Shown piece after piece: positions 45,977 through 55,807 of a stretch of DNA of 64,000 nucleotides. A program made the position numbers and the translations under genes. This DNA is from Agarophyton chilense (lineage: Eukaryota > Rhodophyta > Florideophyceae > Gracilariales > Gracilariaceae), in NCBI GenBank assembly GCA_030374765.1, contig JARGXX010000013.1, forward strand, positions 992,001 through 1,056,000, read 5' to 3'. Within the stretch, counting starts at the first letter, position 1. Each line of letters begins with the position of its first letter. The notes below the pieces were generated by a model. That model ran no database searches and was not told the DNA's origin. It saw only the letters and a program-made list of their open reading frames with translations.

Positions 45977-47306
45977 CTACCAATAACAAAACAAATCGGA
46001 CATCGCATCTGCATGGTCGTCATCTTCAATGCCAAAATTTTCATATCCTTTCTCTACTCCTGTGTTATCATGACTTGCGGCATTGTCCTTCAACCACCAG
46101 CGCCAACTCTCCATGACCGTATCCCTCAGGAATGTGTGAAATGTGAAAAGTCTCAAATCAGAACCCTGGTACCCGAAAGGATTTTCGACTTCCACAGCCA
46201 GCATCTCGAGAGACATTAATGAGTATGCAATCACCCAGAAAACTGGGATTGTCGAATAACCCATTTGTTCGACAAGCGCCAGGGGTAATGTTGTCAGATA
46301 TGTCATGAGCAATAATCGAAGATGGACTACATACGCAAATCCCATGGGATTCGTATTGATCCGTTCTATCTCGCTGTATGGTGTGTACAATCCAAGAATT
46401 TGACCTTGCAACTTATAATACATCTTAGGATGTAAGTTACCGCAATATGCCTGCAACATCTGACCAATTGTTTCCAAAACGAAAAGAGGGCGAGTCGCTG
46501 ACACTCGAATTTGGTGCATATCGTCATCAGTCAATATATTTTCCAATCCTTTCTCTTCTACCAAATTGGAATCAATGACAAATCAGGTTAGAAATCGTCT
46601 TTACAAACAAATGTGCCAAAACTGTTTCTCCCTTATACGTACTGAATTCGCGATCTCTCCGCACATCTGCTGTCAGGGCATAAGGGAATGCAATAACATG
46701 GGCTAGGATGCGAGCTCTGTGTTCCTTAGTAACATCTTCGCGCCGAATAACATCCAAAAACAAATGTACGAAGCATCTCACGCGAGTCTGAATCTGATAG
46801 AAGGATTTCTGTCCAGAAACATAGTTTTTGTAGCTCTGTCCGGTACGGAACGACATCAGCAAGAATAGAATGAAACCGATATACGCATGTGGTTGGGTTC
46901 CCAAGGCGAGGCGGGAACACCAAGCTCGGCATACGCGATCCTCTTCCGTTGGAACACCCACTACACCAGAAAGAATCACGAATAATGTGCCTAGTGCGCA
47001 AGTCACATAAAAAGCACTGCTGATGGTTGGACGCCCTTTGATAACCAACAAAGTCTTGCGCCAATCGAAAGCTTTTATAGTTTTCGACCATCGTTACGGT
47101 ATGGAGAAGTCAGTACGATGATGAGGAAACCAGTCTCGACCTGAGAGAAACTTACGATTGTATTCAATTTGGGCATTCCGCTTAAGTCTCTTTCCGGGAG
47201 GTCCCAACGCTGGCGCACTTGAATCTTGGTCATCCACAGATATCATCACGTAAGACTCATTGGGATTTTCTTCCTCTCCGGAAGTGTCATTGCTTGGGTC
47301 ATCCAT
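45977..47306 (-). CDS. Bestrophin-like anion channel, probably with two tiny introns
   Basis: Three minus-strand segments form one protein of the bestrophin/UPF0187 family, chloride or bicarbonate channels often found in plastid or plasma membranes. Proposed exons are 47306-47117, 47071-46605 and 46552-45977, giving 410 residues. Intron 1 (45 bases, GT..AG) removes an in-frame TAA at 47096-47094 and keeps frame. Intron 2 (52 bases) has GTAAAG, a CTAAC branch-like site and ..GAG; an end at GGTAG is an alternative but would need another donor. Family marks: DWRKTLLVIKGRPT, SATRPLFVLETIGQML, PMGFAYVVHLRLLL and VEVENPFGYQGSDLRL, plus several hydrophobic helices. The C-terminus is acidic. If the introns are not real the gene is a pseudogene. 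Confidence 0.72.
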
Positions 47307-48582
47307 ACTTTTCCGCGTCCCGGATAAGGGAGCTAATGCTTCGTTCTGAGCTCAATTATAGATTCTCGAGTAGATGTTGGGCGTATTGAACTACAAAAGG
47401 TCAAGCGAGATGCCTCTAGACAGGATGCAATGAACGCGTTCAGAGACAAAAGAATAGTTTTTGGCCTCTTCGCAGCCTGGTAGTCCAAGGCTGAAGGGCT
47501 TCCGCTTGTTCCCCTATCCCTATATCCAGATGTGCGCAAGATGTATAGATGCCCACCGAGATACGGTTGCCACACGGTGCAAGCAGGGTGATTCTTCGTC
47601 GTCCCTGCGGAAGCAGTAAAAAGATTCCTACGGATCCCATTGCCAAAATAATGGGCCGAGTTTGTGTCTCGAGAGACGATTCATCAGTGGTTGTTTCGCG
47701 CCTTTCGTTGGCGAAGCAGATTCGTTGGTACAGGCGTTATGGCTCATATTTTAGATAGAAAAACTCTCGAGCCAATGGAACTAGTCACTTGAGCGCCATA
47801 GATATGGACCGTCATTCTTCTGGGCGGATTTTCCTTTTTCGAACCTCGGTGGGTTGCATATGGCCGGAAATTGGATATGTTTTTTCGGGCCTGGGGCTCG
47901 TTAAAGCTTTACGACGGTAGCCCTTCGTAAACTTTACAAACTGCCTTTCTTTCCTTTTTCTGGGACTGCCCTTCTTCTGTTGTTAAGGACGTAGAATACA
48001 AATATACGGGCCTTCTCGGTGGCTGCAGAGCATGACGCCATTTGGACGGAAGGTATGTTTCGAATCGTGTAATCAATAGTTCGCTGTGATACTTTCAGTT
48101 TAAAGGCTTCGAGGTATTTTGAAAAGACACACAGAAGCAACAGTTAGAAATGAGAAAGCAGATTGTAATCCTTTCATTGGAGTTGTTGAGTGGTGGGTTG
48201 GGCTCGGGCTCAGCGCGGAGCTTTTCCCTTTCTTTACTTATAGTACGAAGTAGTTCGGTACAAGGTTGCGAAGCGGAGACCTCGTGTGAAACGATGACCA
48301 CGTCGAAGCGACGGGCGAAACAAATACCAGCTAGACGAAGCGAAAAGTAGGTCAAGAGGCGCAAGTATAAAAGGGAGAAATGTTACAAGTCTATTCAAAC
48401 GGGTGTAGATGTGTGTACAAACCATTTATATCGCTTTTGCATACATTCTATGATTGTGAAGTGTGAAGATGTCTACAAACCACAACGTTTTTGAACCACA
48501 GCCACGTTAGTAGCCAGCAGCGATAAGTATATGGCGACGCAAATGGTAGATAGGGATTTGTGATATGAAGTCAACGAGACCG
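47307..48582. other. Intergenic region upstream of the bestrophin-like gene
   Basis: About 1.3 kb between two minus-strand genes. No coding motif or repeat was recognised. It should hold the promoter of the bestrophin-like gene and the 3' end of the sterol desaturase transcript. Confidence 0.5.
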
Positions 48583-49446
48583 CTATGCATCCTTTCCATA
48601 AACCATTTGTTCTGTCATTGAGGGTGCACCAGACTTTTTCCATTGTTTCGGATCACGAAAAGTACCGCAGAGCTTGTCCCACAAGGTGGTATATTGACCG
48701 TAGTTGGATCTGAAAGTGGTATGGTGAATTGTGTGATGTGCAGCTCCATTTACGCCGGGGATTCCCCAAGTAAATCGATCATGAATGTTGATTGTCCACC
48801 ACGAAACAACCACAAGTGAAATGAGATGAACGGCTGAATGAAACGGTAGCAAAAATATAAAGATTTGGTAGGCAATCCCTTGTGCATAACCATCTAAAGG
48901 ATGGAAAGCAAATGCTGCAAACGGGGTGGTGTTGATGAAAGAATGGTGATGCTTGTGGATGTATTTGTAAATTGCCGGATGATGCAAACCTCTGTGAACG
49001 AAGTAGATGATACAATCACTGAACAAAAGGAAGAGGAGTGGAGAAATGAAAAGATAGGTGTAACCATATTGCGAGGCTTCGTGGTAAAGCTTGCTGTATC
49101 CAAGCTGAACCATGATTTCAATAGGTGTACTTAAGCCAGCCATTAGCGCAAGCGAGGTGACGCTGGTGAAAATCTCCCTTCCCACCTCAGTTGTTTTCAA
49201 GTATCCTTTTGGAAGATTACGACGACCAAGAACGCAAAAGTACAAAAGGTAATCCAGAGAAGCGAAGGTGAAATACAATATGAGCGACCCACTATAAAGG
49301 AAGAACCAAGTGACGAAGAAACGACGCAAAAGAGAGAGGGGATACTCAGACGGAAGAATCTGATTAAAGACTTTGTCATTGAGCATGTACACCATGGAAT
49401 GTGCATTGAGGTCGGATAGACGCGCCATGATGCCTAGCGCCTCCAT
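48583..49446 (-). CDS. ERG3: Sterol C5-desaturase (lathosterol oxidase)
   Basis: The 287-residue membrane enzyme introduces the C5-C6 double bond of delta-7 sterols in the endoplasmic reticulum, using cytochrome b5 and oxygen. The three histidine boxes that hold the di-iron site are HRGLHH (151-156), HKHHH (164-168) and HHTIHH (237-242). NYGQYTTLWDKLCGTFRDP (248-266) and FAFHPLDGYAQG (179-190) are typical of the C5-desaturase branch of the fatty acid hydroxylase superfamily. Hydrophobic helices lie near 42-72, 93-115, 128-150 and 195-220. The frame is open 116 codons further upstream, but the ATG at 49446 gives the usual family length (about 280-300) and the extension has no similarity. No intron. 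The symbol follows yeast; SC5D and STE1 are homologues. Confidence 0.9.
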   Translation of the reverse strand: MEALGIMARLSDLNAHSMVYMLNDKVFNQILPSEYPLSLLRRFFVTWFFLYSGSLILYFTFASLDYLLYFCVLGRRNLPKGYLKTTEVGREIFTSVTSLALMAGLSTPIEIMVQLGYSKLYHEASQYGYTYLFISPLLFLLFSDCIIYFVHRGLHHPAIYKYIHKHHHSFINTTPFAAFAFHPLDGYAQGIAYQIFIFLLPFHSAVHLISLVVVSWWTINIHDRFTWGIPGVNGAAHHTIHHTTFRSNYGQYTTLWDKLCGTFRDPKQWKKSGAPSMTEQMVYGKDA

Positions 49447-49790
49447 TTTGAAGAAGGGACTCAGTGGAATGGGGACGGATGACAGACTAAAATGGGTGTC
49501 GCTGGGGGCGTGGACGTTGTGGGCGGTGAGGGAGGTGCGAGTAAAATACGAGAGAAGAGCGGGTGCGACGGGAGACCCGAGATATTGCTGAACATTACGA
49601 GAAAATGATGCGTCGTGTTCTGTTGTATGTGTGGGGGCGCCAATGTCAGCCAAAGACGTGCTACATCCGTTTACTCCGCCCGGTTTAAGTGCCAAAAGAG
49701 ACTGGACCCGCGCGCCGTGGATCGAACGCGAGGCGCGACAAGCTGGCCCTAACCACGTCGCCCACTTATGTGAGGCAACATCTGGCCCAA

Positions 49791-49797
49791 CCAATCA
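49791..49797 (+). promoter_or_regulatory. CCAAT box candidate upstream of the sterol desaturase
   Basis: CCAATCAGCG lies about 345 bases before the chosen start, in a GC-rich stretch (49680-49880) unlike the AT-rich sequence beyond it. It reads on the strand opposite the gene, which CCAAT boxes tolerate. Confidence 0.3.
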
Positions 49798-50229
49798 GCG
49801 CGCGCCCACGCCGCGCCAACCGCCTCGTCCCCGCACACGCTTGCACATCAGCCATGTCTTGTCCATCGCGGGCGCCGCGCTTGTGCGAACACTAGAGCTC
49901 TTACGTAAATTATGCAAAAATATGTTGTATATTTTAATTTTCAACCCCTGCTGGTCCAACGAGGCATAGGTGGCTGCGCAGTTGACATAAAAATCAACTG
50001 ACGTCACCAAAATATCTAGTTAAGAGATGATGTGTCAAAATCATCACTGTAGAAACAATTAGAAAGGCTACGTTGACACTATTGTCCATAGTAGATGATT
50101 AGGCAACTACGCAATTTCTCGGTCTTCATGCAAAAACGTAGTAATCTTTTTAAGTCTATATAAACAATCTTTTACTTGTAATGGAAACCACTTCTTTTGT
50201 GCATTCTCCCACACGTTCACACCATCCAT

Positions 50230-51600
50230 CAGAATGAATTCCATTACTTCTAATCATGTCACTAACGCTTTAGATATTCTACAAAATGCGTCTATAAAGC
50301 GCATATAAGAATTTAAAAAATATTTTTTCGAGGATAAATGTCCTGATTCAGACGAAAAAACAAATTCCGATTGTCCCTTTTGGACAGCTTTCCCAACAAA
50401 GGCGCATCTGAAGCAGTTTTCAAAATAACCATTTTTCCTCGCAAATAATTTATTATTATTTGGAGCAATATCCGTAAATCCATTGCGGACTCATGGAATG
50501 TTGGTCGCGGAAAAAACATTCGTTCAAACCTAAGGATGTTATCTTCATGGTTTTGACTGTGCTCTCAAACACGGAGGTCATTGGGATTTTTTAGGGAACA
50601 TATTCAACGTCTAAGGCTCTTCATTTGAAAGCGTAATTATTAAATGTATTCAGACAATAGCCACAGAAATTTATAATAGTTTTGTCACTAGTGCAGATGA
50701 AGAATACCCGATGGAGAGAATGATGCGCAAGAACTGCACTTTTAAGAATTTTAAATTTGTGCGCTACGCAACCGACGTTTTATTTCAACAAAGTTTTTGA
50801 CCAGCTGGAAATATTGCTGAAGGAAAGATTTATTACAGTGGAAAGCACAAATTTTATGGATCTAAAGTAGAAGTATCTGTTTTACCAAATGGAATTGCTA
50901 TTTGTTGCTCTGAACATCATCCTGGCTCAGTTTCAGACAGAGAAATATTTGTTTCAAATATCGATTTTCGTACGAGAGGTTTCGAAAAACGGGATGATGA
51001 AAGAAATATTTGAGACTCTGATTATCTATCTGAAAAACATTCTAATAAATGGGGAGTTGTTATGGACAAAGGACATCAGGGCGCGATGGAACATGTGCGT
51101 GCAATTAATCCTAAAAAGAAAGCAAAACTAGGGAATTTCTCTGGAAGCAAAGAGACGAAGAACAGTAGAATTTGGTCTGATCGAATAATTGTAGAAAATT
51201 ATTTCGGACGGCTTTGTCGTTTATGGGGAGTTCTATCTGACAAACATCAGTGGTCGGAAAAATTCTCCGAGGATATATTCTGCTTTTGTTTTTCCATGAC
51301 AAATGCTCATGTGCTGTGATATCCTTTGACAGATTAAGATTTGGATTTTTATAATCGTTATAAAAAAATCGTCTACACTCTATTGGGGACGAAATAGGGC
51401 AGAAACGCCAACTGAAGCAGAGAAAGTATAGAGAAAAGTGCCAGAGGCGTATGAACGCCAACTTTGGGCATCTTGGTTCAGATAATGAAACCATTGACCT
51501 CTGCAATTCCTAATCAACTATTAAATAGTTTATCCTCATTGTGAGTATTAGTATTTGCATTTTCCATTTATAATTATCTACAATAAAAGATTTGTTGTGT
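50230..51600 (+). pseudogene. PIF/Harbinger-like DDE transposase, lightly decayed
   Basis: From about 50750 to 51319 one frame encodes the catalytic half of a DDE_Tnp_4 transposase. It has FVRYATDVLFQQS (first Asp), then KIYYSGKHKFYGSKVEVSVL, PNGIAICCSEHHPGSVSD, VVMDKGHQGAMEHVRAI (second Asp) and IIVENYFGRLCRLWGVLSDK (Glu). Only two in-frame stops, both TGA (near 50797 and 51012), interrupt it. Upstream to about 50230 an N-terminal part is likely but carries more stops. Terminal repeats and target duplications were not found. The LTR of element C begins at the right edge. Confidence 0.75.
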
Positions 51601-51616
51601 TTATTTCTGAAGGGGA

Positions 51617-52530
51617 ACCCTCGTGAGAGCCGTTTTCCAGGACTTGGTTGCTTTTCCGCCTGGGGCGATACTTATGAGATCTATGAGTAATACCGCTTCT
51701 AGAGGGCTGGCGTAGCCAGGTGTATACGCGTTGTACGCGAAGTGCACCGGCGGCCGTGCGCCGTTGCCCCGATTCGGGTGTGACTTATCCACGTGTACCA
51801 CGGGTGGCCCAGGACAGGTTGGCACAGCATAGCTGGATATTTCTCTATTTATTTAGCTTTATTACAATAGGTTAGGGAGCTCTTTACAGTATTCTACGCT
51901 ATATAGTACCAGGGCGATCTCGCCCTGACACTCAGTAAACCTGCCCAACCAGGGTTCTTGGCTCTAAGTCTTTTTCCGCTTTCGCGAGTCTTCCACACTC
52001 TACGGAGGTGAAGCCGCGTTACTAACGGTAGACTTATCCACCCTGCGTCAACAGGAGACTCACCGCTGTGAGCGTGTATATCTTTCATACCACTGCCGTG
52101 TTCTCGCCCCAGTATTGGGTTTGCTACATATTTCTTTTGGCTCTCGTGGCCCATGCCCCCGATCGCCCCCCACTGGGTGGTCCCCCCTTTATCGCTTACC
52201 CACTCTCGTGGTAGCTCCCCCTTTTGCTTTGTGCTTGGTTATTCGTGCCGCTCGCGCGTGTGCCGCGCGCCGGCTTAACGGGTTTACCGCCACTCCTGTG
52301 GGTGCATTACTCGATCTCGAGACTTGCCCACTCCCGTGGAATACAGCTCATACCTGGTCTGCTCCCTTCTAGCATCCCGCACACTCCCCGCTTGGCGTGC
52401 CGGTGAACCTCGGCCTTACACCCCGACTTAGTCGTGTTCACTCCGGAGAGGCTCCGTCGCCGTGCTACCCTCCTTGGATGAAGACTCGGACGTCTTCGTG
52501 TGTTTCCGCCGCCCGTGGCGTTGCACTACA
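51617..52530 (+). repeat. 5' LTR of element C
   Basis: Matches 62722-63634. The first three bases expected (TGC) read GGG here, so the edge is damaged or slightly truncated. Ends CACTACA. The first 100 bases carry several differences and a 2-base indel against the other copy; the rest is nearly identical. Confidence 0.88.
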
Positions 52531-52533
52531 AAC

Positions 52534-52553
52534 TGGTCTCCCGACTTAGAAGG
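52534..52553 (+). other. Primer-binding site of element C
   Basis: TGGTCTCCCGACTTAGAA, the same 18 bases as in element B, three bases after the LTR end. Confidence 0.82.
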
Positions 52554-52690
52554 CTAGGGGGACCTGGTTTGGTTGTTTTTCACATTGCTATGCTGTCTTC
52601 TCTCGTCGAGATCTGCTTTCCAATTTCTTGGTTTGGACCCACTTGGTGGAAGCTTTTGTTGTCCTATTCTTAGTGGTCAACGCTACAACC

Positions 52691-54820
52691 ATGTCACGAC
52701 TACCGTCGGAAGCGGAACCCGCGATCACGCGGAGCCGTTCCGTCAATGACGTGGTGCCTGCGGACCCTGGAAGGGTTCCCCCGCCGTTACCTCAAGCCGC
52801 TCCGAAAGGCAAGAGTAAGGGGTCGAACTCCTCCAAGAACAACAAGCTACTGCCTAAGGCGTCGAAGAATGGACCCAATTCTGGTGCTGGACCGGCCCCT
52901 GCCGTGGATGACCCGGCTCCTGCCGACGAAAAGGCCCAGAAAAACGAGTTCCACATCGACACCAACTCAAGTGTGAGGCAGCAGATCCGCGTAATGCGGG
53001 AAGCACACAATGCCTTCGTGGAAGAGTTCGAAGCCCTGCGTTCCAGGTGTGATGGCTCTTCTATGAAGGAAGTGGTTGACGACCTCCGCTTGTTGCGGGC
53101 GGACGTCAACACCCTGTTGGAATGTTTTGGTGGTCCCGCCGCTTACGTGGAAGGTGTCGAGACCCGATTCAATCGTGTTAGCGCTCGTCCCCAGACGTTA
53201 GAGCAAACCATCTTGATGGAAGACGTCCCGGAGAAGCCTGTTGCTGTGTCGCACCAAGGGAAACACGAGAGGAAAAGGGACGATACCCGCCGTCGGCGTG
53301 GAAAGCGTGACAGCGATGACTCGGACTCGTCGAACTCTTCACGGTCGCGGCGTGGCTCTCACCATTCAAATGGGCCGGACTCGTCAGATTCGTCTTCTGA
53401 CGATGGCCATCGCAGGCGTTCACCCCGTTCTAAACGGTCGTCCGCCACCCAAGGTGTGATCCGCGCCCGCAAGAAGGGAAGGAAACACTCCGGGTTGAAG
53501 GACCTGAAATGCACCAACCCCCTGTACAAGAAGTTGGTTTCATACCGATACTATCGGCTAGAGAACTCCTCATTGGATCGCACGCCCCGTGGCACGGGTA
53601 GAGTGAAGGATTGCATAAAGCGTATGCAACTGTCCCTCAGGAACCAGAGCTTTTCTGGAGAAGACCCCATTTTGGTGTTGGATTTCCTTGCGAGGTTCGT
53701 CGCCGAAGCGGATATTCTCGGTATGACCGAAGGACAGGCGTTTAATGCACTCCCGTACTTTATGAAAGGCCTCGCCGAGGATCAATACAACTCTGTAAGA
53801 GGTTCGTTTAGAGCCTCCGAAGGAGGGGTAACCTGCTGGCTAGAAGCAGTACAATACCTCTTGAGGTCGTACGCCACTAATCACGCGATTCAGTCGGCCA
53901 TTTTTGCTCTTCGCGATACGCGCCAGAAGTCTGGAGAAACGGAAACCGAATTCTCGGTGCGCCTGAACAAGGCTTTCCACCGTAGTGGGAACGTACACTC
54001 CGCCGGAGAGCGCTGCACCATGTTCATCGATGGACTGGACCCCGCTATCCGAACACTCGTGGCCCGTTACCGGGAAGACCGAAAGAAGACCACGTATCTG
54101 GAGTTGGTCCAACACGCGCAAGCGGAAGGTGACGCTTTAAAAGCTCGCGCCCCCGGACACAGGTCGCGAACCGCCAAGGCGTTGGTGATGGAAACGAAGT
54201 CGCCATATTTATCGCTGGTTGCGATTGAGCGCCCCCAACAGGAGTACGACAAAGTACACTTCGCCCGAAGCGATATCCACTCGGTCCCGACAACCGAACT
54301 ACCGTCTACGACGGACGACTTATATGACACGGCCCAGGATGGAACCCTGCTGTACGCAGACTCTCCCCGTGTTCACGGACCTCGCATCCCGAATTCAAAC
54401 GGTGCGCTCCGACAGAGTCGCCCTGGATGGAAGGATACCCGCTAAGCGGTGAAGTTCACGGATGCTCGCTCCGGTTTGCAGCCCTCACGCCCGGGACTCA
54501 TATGCCACATATGCTACGAACACGGTCACATTTCACCGGACTGTATCCTCACCGTGAGGGAAGTAGCCCGAGTAATCGGTAATTATGAGGCGTTGACCCC
54601 AGTGGAAAAGCGGACTGTTCCGATGACGTCCTATCTTCGAGCGAAGATCGATTTTGCACGGAGTATTCCGGAGGCAAAACCGCGCAATGCGTTGCTTTAC
54701 CCTGCCGAGCAGGCTCCCGACCACCGCCCCGTTCCTTCAAACCCCGCTGCTGGCGCCCCATTGCTAGTGTTTCAGGATTCTGAGGCCCCGCCCCAGGCGG
54801 ATGGAACTCGGGAAAACTGA
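52691..54820 (+). pseudogene. gag: Gag of element C (one in-frame stop)
   Basis: Starts at ATG 52691, equivalent to the start in B. Parts in order: Pro/Lys/Ala-rich N-terminus; helical segment (RQQIRVMREAHNAFVEEFEA and following); very Ser/Arg/Asp-rich stretch; gag core (LVSYRYYRLENSSLDRTPRG, DPILVLDFLARFV, GGVTCWLEAVQYLLRSYAT); zinc knuckle CHICYEHGHISPDC after a TAA at 54443-54445. The same frame continues to TGA 54818. The single stop separates the shell part from the knuckle. Otherwise about 46% or more alike to B by eye in the core. Confidence 0.85.
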
Positions 54821-54884
54821 TTTCGGGAGTCTCCCCTTCGGGAGAGGCGTCCCCAACAGTGAGGTTGACGACGCCCGAGGCGTC
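54812..54884 (+). promoter_or_regulatory. Putative -1 frameshift site at gag/pol junction of C
   Basis: Gag ends GAA AAC TGA (54812-54820). Twelve bases after AAC a hairpin TCTCCC-CTTC-GGGAGA occupies 54830-54845, and a second, GACGCC-CGA-GGCGTC, lies at 54870-54884. Pol is open in the -1 frame across the stop and encodes LISGVSPSGEAS, parallel to LNLGVSPAGGAS of B. Spacing and structure are the same as in B. The run GGAAAAC is weaker than a canonical slippery heptamer. Confidence 0.55.
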
Positions 54885-55790
54885 TCCGCCTCGCTCCCCG
54901 TTCACAATCCTCACGAGGAAACAGGCCGTCTCAGACGTGGACTCTGAACACTTTGGTGTTCTACATCGACCGCGGACACGTGTTCTTAACCGCCGGTTCC
55001 CGGATAGAGTCTTAGTAATGGCCAAGCGCAATTACAAGGTGTATTCCGACCTTGGCCTTTCTACCCAGTTTATGGTTCGAGTCCTTACTGTTTTGGACAC
55101 AGGTGCTGGTCCGAATTTCATCGTGGAGTCGCTGCTGCCCCCGCCCTTGCAGTCTCAGATCCGCCTTGGCGTGGCGCCCGACGTCGCGGACGCGATTAAC
55201 AACCCGTTTTCAACGGTTGGAACCGTCGCTCTCGTCTTTCGCTTGGGCTCCTTCGTGGTGAAACTCGACTTTATTGTATGCTGGAAATTGGCTGCCCCCA
55301 TCATCTTGGGATGTGACTTCTGTGACGGATTCGTTGACGCCATAAGGCCCCGCTTGAAGCGTGTTGAGATGGAAGACGGCTCGTCGGTCCCGATTGTCCG
55401 TCGTCCAGTGCGGCGTGCCTCCAAGAAGCACGTACCGCTCCCTGCCGCGCAGGAACCTCCACCCGCTTCTCGGGAGTCTACCAAGCTCTGCGTGGCTGCG
55501 TCTGTCCGAATCCCGCCTAAGTCCCAAGTATGGGTGCGTGTCACTTCCCGTCAACACGGTTTACGAGTCATTCAGCCTCTCTCATCTATGTACGATGGAT
55601 ATCAACTCGCCGTGGCGAATGGAGTCGCGCAGATTGTCCCAGACAAGCCGTTCACCGTGCTCGTTGCCAATCTGGGCTCCAACCCCCAGTCACTGGTGAA
55701 AAACCAAGTTATTGGATCGGTAATGCCTCACCCCACCGCGATGGTCCCCACTAGGCTGACCGCTGCCGAAGTCCTCGGTCTCGTTCACTC

Positions 55791-55807
55791 TAAGGAGGGG
55801 GAGGAAG
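55791..55807 (+). other. Internal polypurine tract copy 1, element C
   Basis: TAAGGAGGGGGAGGAAG matches the first 12 bases of the 3' tract at 62700. It lies at the position homologous to 11229 in B, about 3.26 kb after the LTR. Confidence 0.6.

Noticed and set aside
49690..49775. Possible tRNA on the minus strand with GTTCGATCC
   Set aside because: The T stem does not pair and no acceptor stem can be drawn.
49447..49794. 116-codon upstream extension of the sterol desaturase frame
   Set aside because: It lacks family similarity and membrane helices, overlaps the GC-rich upstream region, and the ATG at 49446 gives the normal length.
50797..51014. TGA as a sense codon, from the two TGA stops in the Harbinger-like frame
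   Set aside because: The host genes nearby use no in-frame TGA, and other elements here carry TAA and TAG as well as TGA lesions. Ordinary decay explains it.
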